Origin: Sphingomonas radiodurans
Lineage (GTDB): Bacteria > Pseudomonadota > Alphaproteobacteria > Sphingomonadales > Sphingomonadaceae
NCBI RefSeq assembly: GCF_020866845.1
Contig: NZ_CP086594.1
Coordinates: forward strand, 1,984,001 to 2,048,000
Reading direction: 5' to 3'
Length of the DNA: 64,000 nucleotides
The position numbers and the translations under genes were made by a program. Shown in pieces: positions 9,747 through 19,302 of this stretch (the first letter of the stretch is position 1; every line of letters starts with the position of its first letter). Under the pieces are notes generated by a model. That model worked only from the letters and a program-made list of their open reading frames with translations, had not been told where the DNA came from and did no database searches.

Positions 9747-9994
9747 GGATGCGGTGATGCCAGAGCTTTGCTAGACCTCTGAGTCAGTGCTGAGCGGCGC
9801 GCAATCTAAGGTGCGCCTGCGACACCCACCTGGCGTTCTGTCGCTCCCGCCGGCGCGCGGGAATATGCCGTTGCGGCTTGGCACGGCCGATGTGGAGCGG
9901 CCGAGCCGAGACGCCTACTGGCGCGTGGACCCGCGGCCGCTCAGGTAATCGGGCCGAATCCATGTCCGTTTGCCGTAACGATCCCGCAACGCGG

Positions 9995-10330
9995 TCAGTC
10001 GAAGATGTCGAAGATCGAATTCCGCTTACGATAGCCTCCGCCATAGCTACCGCGCTCGCCCCGTTCGCCATACTCGCCGCGCTCACCGTATTCACCGCGT
10101 TCTCCGTGCGCGCCATAGCCGCCACCCCAGGGTTGCGGCGGGGGCGGGGCGTAGTGCGCGCCGGCCTGGGGCGGAGGCGCGGCGTTCTGGGCGCCCGCTG
10201 CCATCAGCTTTTCGAGCTCGCCCCGGTCCAGCCACACGCCGCGACAGGTGGGGCACATGTCGAATTGCACGCCCGCGCGGTCGACCGTCTGCATCGAGCT
10301 GTTGTCGTTGGGGCAGAGGAGTAGGGGCAT
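9995..10330 (-). CDS. Zinc-ribbon (zf-TFIIB) domain protein
   Basis: A 111-residue protein. The N-terminal 40 residues carry two CxxC-type zinc knuckles (LCPND...MCPTC) with the RGVWLDRGELEKLM sequence typical of zf-TFIIB proteins. The rest is a low-complexity tail rich in Gly, Tyr, Pro and charged residues with a repeated GERGEYGE unit, ending in SIFDIFD. It is probably a small cytosolic or membrane-associated protein; no function is established. AAAGGAAG precedes the ATG. Confidence 0.85.
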   Translation of the reverse strand: MPLLLCPNDNSSMQTVDRAGVQFDMCPTCRGVWLDRGELEKLMAAGAQNAAPPPQAGAHYAPPPPQPWGGGYGAHGERGEYGERGEYGERGERGSYGGGYRKRNSIFDIFD

Positions 10331-10465
10331 GGGCGCTTCCTTTCAGGCCAGGCGCGGCATTGCTACGATCGCCGGAGCAGACCTAGGCCGATGCTCGATC
10401 GCCCGCAAGAATGGGGTGGCTCGCAGCTACGAGCGGAATGGGCGTAGGGCCTCGGGAGACCAAGA

Positions 10466-11128
10466 TTGATCATCCAAGCCAATGTGTTGCGCCAGGAGGA
10501 TCTGCTCGCGATCCGGGAGGGGCTTTCCAGCGCGGCGTTCCGTGACGGGCGGGCGACGGCGGGCGCTGCGGCGGGCCGGGTGAAGGACAATGCGCAGGCC
10601 CGCGGCAACGATCCCGGCGTGATTGCGCTCGCCCGCCGGGTGCGGCTCGCGCTTGAGGCGCACCCTGTCGTCCGCAGCTGGGTGCGACCGGTTCGCTGGT
10701 CGCAGCCGATGTTCGCCCGATACGGCCCCGGCCAGCACTACGGCGCCCACACCGACGCCGCCTTTGTCTATAACGAGAGCGGACGACCGGTTCGCACCGA
10801 CATCAGCTTTACCCTCTTCCTGTCTGACCCGGGCGCGTACGACGGTGGTGAACTTTTGATCTCCGACCCGGCCGGGGATCGCCAATTCAGGCCCGCAGCA
10901 GGGTCGGCCATCTTCTACACGACGGGCCAGCTGCACTCGGTGACACCCGTCACCCGCGGCGAGCGGCTGGTTTGCGTCGGCTGGGTTCAAAGCCTGATCC
11001 GGCGTTCGGACCAGCGCGAACTCCTTAACGATCTCGAGCAGGTCCGAGACGAGATGGAGTCCGGCCACGGCTCGCTGCTGATGGACAAGGCGATTGGCAA
11101 TTTGCTCCGCATGTGGGGCGAAGACTGA
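10466..11128 (+). CDS. PKHD-type Fe(II)/2-oxoglutarate dioxygenase (PiuC-like)
   Basis: A 220-residue protein starting at TTG 10466, with GGGAG eight bases upstream. Iron ligands are visible as HTD (GQHYGAHTDAAF, about residue 93) and the distal His in GQLHSVTPV, followed by the 2-oxoglutarate-binding Arg in RGERLVCVGW. Length and motifs match the PiuC/YbiX family, often found beside TonB-dependent siderophore receptors. A receptor (16884) lies several genes away, so any link to iron uptake is only suggestive. Convergent with the GNAT-nitrilase gene. Confidence 0.88.
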   Translation: MIIQANVLRQEDLLAIREGLSSAAFRDGRATAGAAAGRVKDNAQARGNDPGVIALARRVRLALEAHPVVRSWVRPVRWSQPMFARYGPGQHYGAHTDAAFVYNESGRPVRTDISFTLFLSDPGAYDGGELLISDPAGDRQFRPAAGSAIFYTTGQLHSVTPVTRGERLVCVGWVQSLIRRSDQRELLNDLEQVRDEMESGHGSLLMDKAIGNLLRMWGED

Positions 11129-11161
11129 TCGCCCGATCCCCGAGAGTCCGGCATCTAGCCG

Positions 11162-12769
11162 TCAGCCCCCGCCGGGCGCCTTTGCTTTCGTCGGTGGGTG
11201 CGCCTGTGGCGCTGCGTCGCGCGGTGCGCCGGTTTTCCAGTCGATCCGATACAGATCAAAGCGCCGGTCCGCGAGGTTGCGCACCGTGCCTTCCGCACGC
11301 GCCCAGGTGAGATCCGCCAGATTGACGTCGGCGATCGTCAGCGTCTCGATATTCTCGCTCGCTTCGGCGGCAATCCCGTCACGCGCAAACGGGAAGTCGC
11401 ACGGCGTCAGGATGCAGGATTGCGCATATTGGATGTCCATATTGTCCACGCCGGGCAAGTTGCCGACATTGCCGGACAGGACGACGAAACACTGGTTCTC
11501 GATCGCCCGCGCCTGCGCGCAATAGCGCACGCGCATATAGCCCTGGCGATTGTCGGTGCAGAACGGAACGAAGATGATGCGGGCGCCCTCGTCGACCAGT
11601 CGGCGCGCCAGTTCGGGGAATTCGCTGTCGTAACAGATCAGGACGCCGACCGGCCCAATATCGGTCTGGATGACGTCGACCGAGCTGCCGCCCTTGATCT
11701 TCCACCAATAGGCCTCGTTGGGCGTGGGGTGGATCTTCTCCTGGGCGTGGACCGACCCGTCGCGTAGGCACACATACGCGACGTTCTGGATGCTGCCATC
11801 TTCGGTGCGGGTCGGGTGTGATCCGCCGACGATGTTGATGTTGTACCGCAGCGCCATGCGCGAAAGCTCGGCGACGATCGGTGCGCGATGCTCAGTCATG
11901 CGATCGATCGCTTCCATCGGCGACAGCGCGTGCGATTCGAACGAGAGCAGCGACATCGTGAAGAGTTCGGGAAACACGACGAAGTCGGAACGATAGTCCG
12001 CGGCGACGTCGACGAAATATTCGATGTTGTGGACGAACTCCTCGAAGTTCTTCACCGCCCGGGCCTGCAGCTGAACGGTCGCCAGGCGGACGCTCTCCAC
12101 ATCGCGCGGCACGCGGAACGCAGGGGGCTCGTTGGGGTCGACGTACGGGTTGCGCCACACCATGTGCGCTGCGAAGCCGTCGGACGGCTTGTCCGATGGC
12201 AGATATTGGCGAAGCGCCCCGATCGGCGTGAAGCCGTTCGCGAGCTGAAAGCCGATTACCTGGTCGCGCAATTCCCCGGCACGCACCCGCGCGATATAAT
12301 CTTCCGGCCCGGCCAGCTTCGATTTCACCCGCGCATAGCCTGGCATGCGGCCACCGAAGACGATGCCGCGAAGTCCCAGTCGCTCGGCGAGCACGCGACG
12401 CGCTTCGTACAGGCGCTTGCCGATGCGCAGGCCGCGATGACGCTCGTCGACGGCCATTTCGATGCCGTAGAGCCAGTCTCCGGTCGGATCGTGCCGGCTG
12501 CCGAAGCCGCCGCCGGTGATCGTCGCCCAGTCATGCGGCGCGAGCGCGACAGCCTCGTCGATGCGGGAGGAGGCGCAATAGCCCACGATCGCGGACTCGT
12601 AGACCGCGACGAACTGCCCCTCGGGGAAATTGTTGATCTGCCCGCTGATCTGCCCGCCGCTGTAATTCTCGATGCCGGGGTAAGCCCGGCTGATGAGGGT
12701 CAAGATCCCCGGGACGTCGGTTGGAACGGCAACGCGCACCTCGAGGGTGGCTGGGCTCTTTCTGGGCAC
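11162..12769 (-). CDS. GNAT acetyltransferase - carbon-nitrogen hydrolase fusion
   Basis: A 535-residue two-domain enzyme. Residues about 9-210 are a GNAT N-acetyltransferase (EMAVDERHRGLRIGKRLYEA holds the acetyl-CoA loop). Residues about 228-515 are a nitrilase-superfamily amidohydrolase with the E-K-C triad visible in VFPELF, QEKIHPTPNE and VLICYDSEFPE. Known fused proteins of this class have no firmly established substrate; an amide or amidine side reaction coupled to acetylation is conceivable. GTG 12769 is preceded by AGGAG six bases upstream. It stands alone and is transcribed away from the GGDEF-EAL gene. Confidence 0.88.
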   Translation of the reverse strand: MPRKSPATLEVRVAVPTDVPGILTLISRAYPGIENYSGGQISGQINNFPEGQFVAVYESAIVGYCASSRIDEAVALAPHDWATITGGGFGSRHDPTGDWLYGIEMAVDERHRGLRIGKRLYEARRVLAERLGLRGIVFGGRMPGYARVKSKLAGPEDYIARVRAGELRDQVIGFQLANGFTPIGALRQYLPSDKPSDGFAAHMVWRNPYVDPNEPPAFRVPRDVESVRLATVQLQARAVKNFEEFVHNIEYFVDVAADYRSDFVVFPELFTMSLLSFESHALSPMEAIDRMTEHRAPIVAELSRMALRYNINIVGGSHPTRTEDGSIQNVAYVCLRDGSVHAQEKIHPTPNEAYWWKIKGGSSVDVIQTDIGPVGVLICYDSEFPELARRLVDEGARIIFVPFCTDNRQGYMRVRYCAQARAIENQCFVVLSGNVGNLPGVDNMDIQYAQSCILTPCDFPFARDGIAAEASENIETLTIADVNLADLTWARAEGTVRNLADRRFDLYRIDWKTGAPRDAAPQAHPPTKAKAPGGG

Positions 12770-13150
12770 GATGGTCTCCTGAGCTGCTCACGACAACGCG
12801 CAGCGCTCGAATCGTATCAAGCTGGACGAACGGCGCTCCTTGGTCCGGCTGGCGCCCGATGCCAAGCGTCAGTGGCGGCGCCACGCAGATTGTTCGTATC
12901 GGGCGCTGACATCGTAGGTCCGGACGGGCTTCCCTCGCGCGGGGCCTCGACTTCCGGCACAAGTGCCGGATTGCTGACATTCTCCGCGAGTTCCAATCGC
13001 TTCGTCCTGATTGCGCATGGCGGCTGTCGATCTCCATCTGCCTGCGCGCGGCTTCATGCAGTGTTTACCTGTAAGCCATATCTGGCGGCGATCGCGGCGT
13101 TAAACTTTTGTCTTTGAGGACAAAGCGATGCGCGAGGAGTCGGAACCGGG
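12770..13150. other. Divergent intergenic region
   Basis: This 381-bp stretch separates the divergent GNAT-nitrilase and GGDEF-EAL genes and should hold both promoters. No convincing coding frame was found. One near-perfect palindrome, TCCGGCAC-AA-GTGCCGGA, lies at 12953-12970 and could be an operator or a small hairpin. A GAGGAG lies about 11 bases before the GGDEF-EAL start. Confidence 0.4.
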
Positions 13151-15427
13151 ATGCAGTATAATCCAGGCGTAAGCTGGTCCGCAGGCACCCCTGCCGTTCC
13201 TGTTCCGGTCGTAACCGACAACCGTATCCAGCAGCTGCTCGAAGCGACCCTTCAGGCAACGGCCTGTGGCGTTGCTGCCGTGTTTGCCGAGGATGGCGAC
13301 GGATATCAGCGGATCGGACATGCCGGCGATCCGCTCGCTGAACTGGTGGAGATCGTTCCCACTTCGGCGGCAACGAGGCTGCCATCGGGCGCGTTCCAGA
13401 TCGCGCCGGCCGCGGCTGGGGGAGGGCTGCGGGTGCAGGTCGGCGGGCGAGACCTGGAATGCTTCGCCGCGGCGGCTGCCTTCACGATCGCGAGCGGTAG
13501 GGTCGGTCTACTCGTCGTGGTGGACGAAACGTCGCACCGACATCTCAGCCCCGCGCAGGGTTATGTGCTGCAGGCCCAGGCCGCACACTGCCGGACGTTG
13601 CTGGAGCTTGCGGACGCCCACCGCTGCGCGCGCGACGAACGCGTAGCGGATGGCGTCGCGTCGGAGCGGCTTAGGCTCCTGGAATCGGTCGCCGTCCATG
13701 CTCGCGATTCGATCGTGATCACCGAGGCGGAGCCTTTGGACCTGCCCGGTCCGCGGATTCTGTTCTGCAACGCGGCGTTTACCCGCGCCACTGGCTATGC
13801 CGCGGAAGAGGTGCTCGGGAAGACACCCCGCATCCTGCAGGGCCCGGAAACCAGCGCAATCGCCCGCGCGAAGCTGCGCGAGGCCTTTGCATCGTGGCGC
13901 CCGGTCGAGGTCGAACTGGTCAATTATCGCAAGGACGGCACGCCGTTCTGGGTCGAGCTGAGCATCGTTCCCGTGGCGAACGAAGCTGGCTGGTTCACGC
14001 ATTGGGTGTCCGTCCAGCGCGAGATCACCGAGCGCAAGGCAGCCGAAGAACTCGCCATGCGCATGCGCGTGACGCAGATCGAAAACGAGATGCTCGCCAC
14101 GGAGATCCAGGAGCGCAAACGGGTCGAGGCGGAGCTGCTCTACGCGGCATTTCACGACAGCCTGACCCGCCTACGGAATCGCGCCTTCTTCATGGAACGG
14201 TTGAGCGGCGCGATCGAGCGACAAAGGGCGAATGCGGCCAATAGCTGCGCCGTGCTGTTTCTCGATCTCGACCGGTTCAAGGTCGTGAACGACAGCCTCG
14301 GCCATTCGGCGGGCGATACGCTGCTGAAGGAAATCGCGCGGCGGCTGAAGAGCTGTATGCGTCCGCAGGACACGTTGGCGCGCATCGGCGGTGACGAATT
14401 CGCTGTGCTCATCGAGGACGCAGCCGAGCTGGAAGCGGCCGCGGCGATCGCGGAGCGGATCATCGAGGCGATGCGGACGCCGGTGCGGCTGGGGCGTCAG
14501 GAGGTTTTTCCGGCCTGTAGCATCGGCATCGTCCAGTCGTCGCGGTACGATAATCCCCAGGTGCTGCTGCGCGATGCAGACATGGCCATGTACGAGGCCA
14601 AGCGCGCCGGTTACGGCAGCTACGCGGTCTTCAACGAAGTCATGCACGCTGACGCAGTCGCGAAGCTCGAGCTGCAGACGGACCTTCGGCTCGCGCTCGC
14701 CCGCGGCGAATTCGAGATCGTCTACCAGCCGATCATTCACCTCGCGAGCGGCCAGGCTTCCGGGTTCGAGGCGCTGCTTCGGTGGCGCCATCCGGTGCGC
14801 GGTCTGATCTCGCCTGCGGAGTTCATCGATGCGATCGAGGAGATCGGGCTCATCCGGCAAATCGACGGGTGGGTCCGGGTGGAGGCCTGCCGGCAGCTGA
14901 AGGCTTGGCAGGAGGCCTCGGGCCGACCCGATCTGCACATGAGCATCAATGCTTCCGCCACCGAATTCGCCGATCCGAATTTCGCGTCCGATCTTGCGGA
15001 CCTGCTGACGCGCTTCGACCTCGCACCATCCACGGTGCAGCTCGAGATTACGGAAGGTATCTTCCTGGATCCTACGGCGGGCGTGATCGGCACGGTGGAG
15101 CAATTACGGCACCTAGGTGTGCGGATCGCGCTGGACGATTTCGGCACCGGCTATTCGTCGCTCAGCTACATCAACCGCTACCCGATCGATACGATCAAGA
15201 TCGACCGTTCGTTCGTCATTGGCATGATCGCGAACGAGCGCACCTTCGCGGTCGTGGATCTGATCGTGAGCCTTGGGCGCAAACTGGATCTCGCGATCGT
15301 CGCCGAAGGGGTGGAGACGGCCGAACAGGCCGCAGCGCTTGCCGCCATCGGCTGTGGCTTCGGCCAGGGGTATCATTACGCCAGGCCAGCGCCGGCCGCC
15401 GTCGCGCAGGCGTTGTTGATCGGTTGA
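13151..15427 (+). CDS. PAS-GGDEF-EAL cyclic-di-GMP signalling protein
   Basis: A 758-residue cytosolic protein. Residues about 15-160 look like a degenerate GAF-like sensor. Residues about 190-300 are a PAS domain of the LOV-like subgroup (GKTPRILQGPETS, NYRKDGTPFW, HWVSVQREIT). A short coiled coil follows, then a GGDEF domain (about 330-490) with an intact RIGGDEFAVL active loop, then an EAL domain (about 505-755) with FEALLRWRHP, ALDDFGTGYSSLSY and AEGVET. Both catalytic domains look intact, so it could make or degrade c-di-GMP. The PAS lacks the photoactive cysteine of LOV domains, so blue-light adduct formation is unlikely. Confidence 0.92.
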   Translation: MQYNPGVSWSAGTPAVPVPVVTDNRIQQLLEATLQATACGVAAVFAEDGDGYQRIGHAGDPLAELVEIVPTSAATRLPSGAFQIAPAAAGGGLRVQVGGRDLECFAAAAAFTIASGRVGLLVVVDETSHRHLSPAQGYVLQAQAAHCRTLLELADAHRCARDERVADGVASERLRLLESVAVHARDSIVITEAEPLDLPGPRILFCNAAFTRATGYAAEEVLGKTPRILQGPETSAIARAKLREAFASWRPVEVELVNYRKDGTPFWVELSIVPVANEAGWFTHWVSVQREITERKAAEELAMRMRVTQIENEMLATEIQERKRVEAELLYAAFHDSLTRLRNRAFFMERLSGAIERQRANAANSCAVLFLDLDRFKVVNDSLGHSAGDTLLKEIARRLKSCMRPQDTLARIGGDEFAVLIEDAAELEAAAAIAERIIEAMRTPVRLGRQEVFPACSIGIVQSSRYDNPQVLLRDADMAMYEAKRAGYGSYAVFNEVMHADAVAKLELQTDLRLALARGEFEIVYQPIIHLASGQASGFEALLRWRHPVRGLISPAEFIDAIEEIGLIRQIDGWVRVEACRQLKAWQEASGRPDLHMSINASATEFADPNFASDLADLLTRFDLAPSTVQLEITEGIFLDPTAGVIGTVEQLRHLGVRIALDDFGTGYSSLSYINRYPIDTIKIDRSFVIGMIANERTFAVVDLIVSLGRKLDLAIVAEGVETAEQAAALAAIGCGFGQGYHYARPAPAAVAQALLIG

Positions 15428-15553
15428 TCCAAGGCTGGCGAAAGCCATCCCGGTCGTCGGATTTTGCAAGCGCGCGTATCGCTTTGTCATGAGGCTCGGG
15501 ATAGGCGAGCGCTGGAGCGCGCCTGGCCGCCGATCGGGATAAGAGAGATCATC

Positions 15554-16120
15554 ATGACATTGCTGGACACCCTCGTACCGACCTACGTGCAGATGCTGGG
15601 TGCGCTGTCAGCTTGGCTGGCCAAGGCCGAAGCGCAGCGGCCGGATGGTGGGGCGGAAGCGCTTCTCGCCGCGCGTCTGGCGCCGGACATGTTTCCATTA
15701 TCCACTCAGGTCCGCTTTGCTTGCGTGCAGGCGCAGGAAGGCGTGTGCAGGCTGCGCGGGGATGCGCTGCCGGCGTCAGTGACGGCGCTGCTGGACGAGG
15801 GGCGGAACGCGGCCGAGCGCCCAGGATCGATCGCGGACGCGCGGGCTAGGATTGCCGAGACGTTGGCGGTCGTGGCGGCCGCCGCCGCGGACGCGCCAGT
15901 AATTGACCCCGCGACGCCGATTGCGCATGCACTGCCGCAGGGCATGGTGTTCGACCTCACCGCCGAGCAATATGCGCGCGACTGGGCGCTGCCGCAATTC
16001 TACTTCCACATCATGACCGCCTATACGATCCTGCGGGCGCAAGGCGTCGAACTGGGCAAGGCGGACTATGTCGCGCACATGTTCGCCTATCTTCGCCCCG
16101 GGACGCTGCCTGCGCAATAA
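15554..16120 (+). CDS. DUF1993 family protein
   Basis: A 188-residue soluble protein whose length and helical layout match the DUF1993 family (TQVRFACVQAQEGVCRL; LPQFYFHIMTAYTILRAQG near the end). The family resembles DinB-like four-helix bundles; the biochemical role is unknown. The start is ATG 15554 with AAGAGAG upstream; an in-frame ATG at 15464 would add an Arg-rich leader. Convergent with the TetR gene. Confidence 0.82.
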   Translation: MTLLDTLVPTYVQMLGALSAWLAKAEAQRPDGGAEALLAARLAPDMFPLSTQVRFACVQAQEGVCRLRGDALPASVTALLDEGRNAAERPGSIADARARIAETLAVVAAAAADAPVIDPATPIAHALPQGMVFDLTAEQYARDWALPQFYFHIMTAYTILRAQGVELGKADYVAHMFAYLRPGTLPAQ

Positions 16121-16132
16121 CGCGCGACAGGC

Positions 16133-16747
16133 CTATGCGCTTTGCTCGACGGGCAGCACCAAGGCGATCAGCAGGCGGGCGGCTTCGGCCGGGGCCGGTG
16201 TCATCCCGCCTTCGATCCAGGCCAGCAGAAAGCCGCTGACCGCGCCGGACAGCATTGCGATCGTCAGCTTCGGATTGTGCCGCCGCGCCTCGGTCGTTGG
16301 ATAGGGCAGGGTAGCCGTTAGCTCCATCATCTGCTGGCGGAACAGCGTCGTCGCGTTCGCGCCGGCCGACCCGTCGAGCAGCGCGCGATAAAAGCCGGGG
16401 CGTTCCATGATGCGATGGAAGGCATAGCTGGTGATCTCCTGCACCGCCGCACGGGCATCCAGGCCTTGCGCCGCAAGCCGCCGCGCCAATGTGCGCTGCT
16501 CGGCAAGATCGTCGCCCAGCCGATCGATCAGCAGCGCGTTCACATCGGTGAAATGGCGATAGAAGGTCGGCCGTCCTACATCCGCTTCCTGCGCCAGCAG
16601 GCTGACCCCGATGTCCGAATACGGCATCCGCGCGATCAGGCGCTCGAGCGCGGCGTGCAAAGCGACACGCGTACGCCGCTGCCGCTGATCAAGCGACCCT
16701 TCCCCCTCTCCTGTCATTGCGTGGGTATCCACGCACGACCGTGACAT
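16133..16747 (-). CDS. TetR/AcrR family transcriptional regulator
   Basis: A 204-residue protein. The N-terminal helix-turn-helix is at about residues 25-70 (YSDIGVSLLAQEADVGRPTFYRHF), the TetR signature. The C-terminal ligand domain has no recognisable specificity. It is divergent from the TonB-dependent receptor at 16884, with 136 bp between them containing an inverted repeat. It therefore probably controls that receptor and itself. The ATG at residue 11 (16717) is an alternative start. Confidence 0.88.
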   Translation of the reverse strand: MSRSCVDTHAMTGEGEGSLDQRQRRTRVALHAALERLIARMPYSDIGVSLLAQEADVGRPTFYRHFTDVNALLIDRLGDDLAEQRTLARRLAAQGLDARAAVQEITSYAFHRIMERPGFYRALLDGSAGANATTLFRQQMMELTATLPYPTTEARRHNPKLTIAMLSGAVSGFLLAWIEGGMTPAPAEAARLLIALVLPVEQSA

Positions 16748-16797
16748 TGCAACAACACCGTCGCGACAGTGCCGCGCCGGACATAAAGAGACACTTG

Positions 16798-16819
16798 TAT
16801 CATAAAACGGCCGATGATA
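16798..16819. promoter_or_regulatory. Candidate TetR operator
   Basis: A perfect inverted repeat TATCAT-N10-ATGATA lies between the divergent tetR-like gene and the TonB receptor, 65 bases before the receptor start. Spacing and size fit a TetR-family dimer site, but no promoter was mapped. Confidence 0.4.
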
Positions 16820-16883
16820 GCGCCCGCCGCACTGTAAGGCTGGCCGCTCAACGAGCCCGCTTCACCGCTTAGGAGTGGAACGA

Positions 16884-19277
16884 ATGACTTTGAAGACCTG
16901 GGCTATCCTCGCATCGACCGCATCGATGCTGAGCGCCACCGCCGCCCTGGCCCAGAGCGCGCCGGCACCGACATCGGCACCTGCGACGCCGGCCGCTGCC
17001 GAGCAGGAGCAGGATGGCGTCGCACTCGGCGACATCATCGTCACAGCCCAGCGTCGCAGCGAGAACCTTCAGAACGTCCCGATCTCGATCACCGCAGCGA
17101 ATGCCGATGCACTGGCGACCGCGCGCGTCGAGAACATCTCGAACATCCAGGCGATCAGCCCCAGCATCAGCTTCCGCGTGACGAACATCGCGTCGTCGTC
17201 CGCCAACGTCATCATCCGCGGTCTCGGCACGACGGGCAACAGCCGCAGCTTCGAAGGCTCGGTCGGCGTGTTCATCGACGGCGTCTATCGCAGCCGTGCG
17301 GCGTCGGCGCTGCAGAACTTCCTCGACATCGACAATCTGCAGGTGCTGCGCGGCCCGCAGGGAACGCTGTTCGGCAAGAACACCACGGCCGGCGCGCTGC
17401 TGCTGACCTCGACGCTGCCCGATCCCAATCAGGTCTCGGGTCTGGTCGATCTCAGCTACTCCAACTATGATACCGTGCTGGCGCGCGCAGCGGTCGGCGT
17501 GCCGCTGACGGATACGCTGACGTTCCGGATTGCCGCGCTTTCCTCGACCCGCGACGGGTTCTTCACCGATGCCACGAGCGGCCGCCCACTCAACAACGAT
17601 GCCAGCCAGGCGGTGAAGGCGCAGCTTCGCTTCGAGCCGAGCAGCGCATTCTCGATCCGCCTGATCGGCGACTATTCCAACAGCGAAGGCAATTGCTGCT
17701 ACGCCACCGCCGACTTCGTCGATGGCCCGACGCAGCCGCTGGTCAATGCACTGACGCAGGCCAACGGGAAGGTTCTGCCGTCTCGCCGGCTGAGCGCATT
17801 CAGCCAGTCGCTCGATGCCACGAACCAGCAGCAGATTCAGGATTACGGCGGCACCGCGCTGATCTCGATCGGCGTCGGCGAGGGCGAAATCCGCTCGGTC
17901 TTCGCGCTGCGCAAGTTCACCGTGGGGCAGCGGGACGCCGATGCGGACTTCTCGGGCGCCAGCATCCTGAGCCTGGACGAAGATTTCTCCAGCCGCTTCA
18001 TCTCGCAGGAGCTGACGTACACCGGCAAAATCGAGGCGGTGAATGCCGACCTCGTGCTGGGCGGCTTCTTCTCGGACGAGAAGCTGGAAATGGCGCGTGA
18101 TCTCGCGTGGGGAACGCAGGCGCAGACGTACTGGAACACGCTGCTCGCCGGGCAGGGCGTGCCGGCGGGCACTGCCTCCGCCACGCCAGGCCGCGTCGCC
18201 ACGGAAGTGATGGGTGGACGCGCGCGCTCCTATGCCGCGTTCGGCCATCTCGATTTCGCGATCGGCAGCAAGTTCAACATCATCGCCGGCCTGCGCTATT
18301 CGATCGAAGAGAAGCAGGGCGACTTCCGCTACAGCTTCTACGATCCGCGGCCCAACGCGGTCTTCAAGCTGCTGGGCGTCTCGCCGGGCCCGGCCTATGA
18401 CGCCGAGATCCGCAACAAGGCGCTCAGCGGCACATTCGGCCTGCAATACCGCCCGGTCGACGACCTGATGATTTATGCGACGTACAATCGCGGCTTCAAG
18501 GCTGGCGGCGTCAACATCGATGCCAACGGCGCGGGCACGCTCCTGAACAACCCAGCCGAGTTCAATGCCTTGCCGGCAGCGGTGCGGGGGCTGGTCAGTG
18601 CCTTCAATGGCGGCGCGACCGTCGGGCAGCCGCAGAATCCGACCTATGAGCCGGAAACCGTCAACGCCTATGAAGTCGGTGCGAAGTTCGAGTATCTCGA
18701 TGGCCGCGCACGGACGAATGTCGCGCTGTTCTACTACGACATCTCCAACGTCCAGATTGCGCAGTTCGTCGGCCTTCAGTTCACCGTGCTCAACGCCAAT
18801 GCCGCGAAGGATTACGGTGTCGAGTTCGAAAACCTGTTCCAGCTGACCTCGGCACTCACGCTCGGCCTCGACGGCACATGGCTGCCGCATGCCAGCTACG
18901 AGGACGATGCCGGCATCGATCCGGTGCTGTCGGGTTCGCGCTTCCGCTTCGCGCCGAAGTTCCAGGGCAATGCGACGCTCAACCTCGATCAGCCGATCAC
19001 CGATGATCTCAATCTGACCGCACGCGTGCAATATCAGTATAGCGGGCGGCAGCTCATCAACACCGCTTCGCTGACCGAGCGTGGCGCGGTGAACATGATC
19101 AACGCCAATCTGGGCTTCAAGCTGAAGTCGGGGCTGAGCGTCGAGGGTTGGGCACAGAATGTGACCAACGAGATCTATCCGTCGCAGTCGTTCAACACGC
19201 CGCTGCAGACCGGCGACCAGAACGCCTATCTCGCGCCGCCGCGGACCTACGGCATCCGCCTGCGCGCGCAGTTCTGA
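16884..19277 (+). CDS. TonB-dependent receptor (siderophore/nutrient type)
   Basis: A 797-residue outer-membrane protein. It has a signal peptide (MTLKTWAILASTASML to ALAQ), a TonB box region with DIIVTAQRR, a plug domain (NVPISITAANADAL; VLRGPQGTLFGKNTTAGALL) and a 22-strand barrel ending in GIRLRAQF with a terminal Phe. This subtype (NTTAGALL) is abundant in sphingomonads; substrates range from siderophores to plant or aromatic compounds and cannot be read from the sequence. ATG 16884 has AGGAG eight bases upstream. A divergent TetR gene and an inverted repeat suggest local control. Confidence 0.93.
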   Translation: MTLKTWAILASTASMLSATAALAQSAPAPTSAPATPAAAEQEQDGVALGDIIVTAQRRSENLQNVPISITAANADALATARVENISNIQAISPSISFRVTNIASSSANVIIRGLGTTGNSRSFEGSVGVFIDGVYRSRAASALQNFLDIDNLQVLRGPQGTLFGKNTTAGALLLTSTLPDPNQVSGLVDLSYSNYDTVLARAAVGVPLTDTLTFRIAALSSTRDGFFTDATSGRPLNNDASQAVKAQLRFEPSSAFSIRLIGDYSNSEGNCCYATADFVDGPTQPLVNALTQANGKVLPSRRLSAFSQSLDATNQQQIQDYGGTALISIGVGEGEIRSVFALRKFTVGQRDADADFSGASILSLDEDFSSRFISQELTYTGKIEAVNADLVLGGFFSDEKLEMARDLAWGTQAQTYWNTLLAGQGVPAGTASATPGRVATEVMGGRARSYAAFGHLDFAIGSKFNIIAGLRYSIEEKQGDFRYSFYDPRPNAVFKLLGVSPGPAYDAEIRNKALSGTFGLQYRPVDDLMIYATYNRGFKAGGVNIDANGAGTLLNNPAEFNALPAAVRGLVSAFNGGATVGQPQNPTYEPETVNAYEVGAKFEYLDGRARTNVALFYYDISNVQIAQFVGLQFTVLNANAAKDYGVEFENLFQLTSALTLGLDGTWLPHASYEDDAGIDPVLSGSRFRFAPKFQGNATLNLDQPITDDLNLTARVQYQYSGRQLINTASLTERGAVNMINANLGFKLKSGLSVEGWAQNVTNEIYPSQSFNTPLQTGDQNAYLAPPRTYGIRLRAQF

Positions 19278-19302
19278 TCTGACAATTTGCTAATAATCTC
19301 GA

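Noticed and set aside
10000-10130. Short tandem repeats (GAGTATGGCGA-like) as a possible repeat array
   Set aside because: They encode the repeated GERGEYGE tail of the zinc-ribbon protein. They are short, imperfect and within a gene, not a CRISPR or VNTR of independent interest.
16869-19031. A 720-codon open frame on the minus strand
   Set aside because: It lies fully antisense to a clear TonB receptor, is Arg/Glu/Ala-rich, and has no family features. It is a GC-bias shadow.
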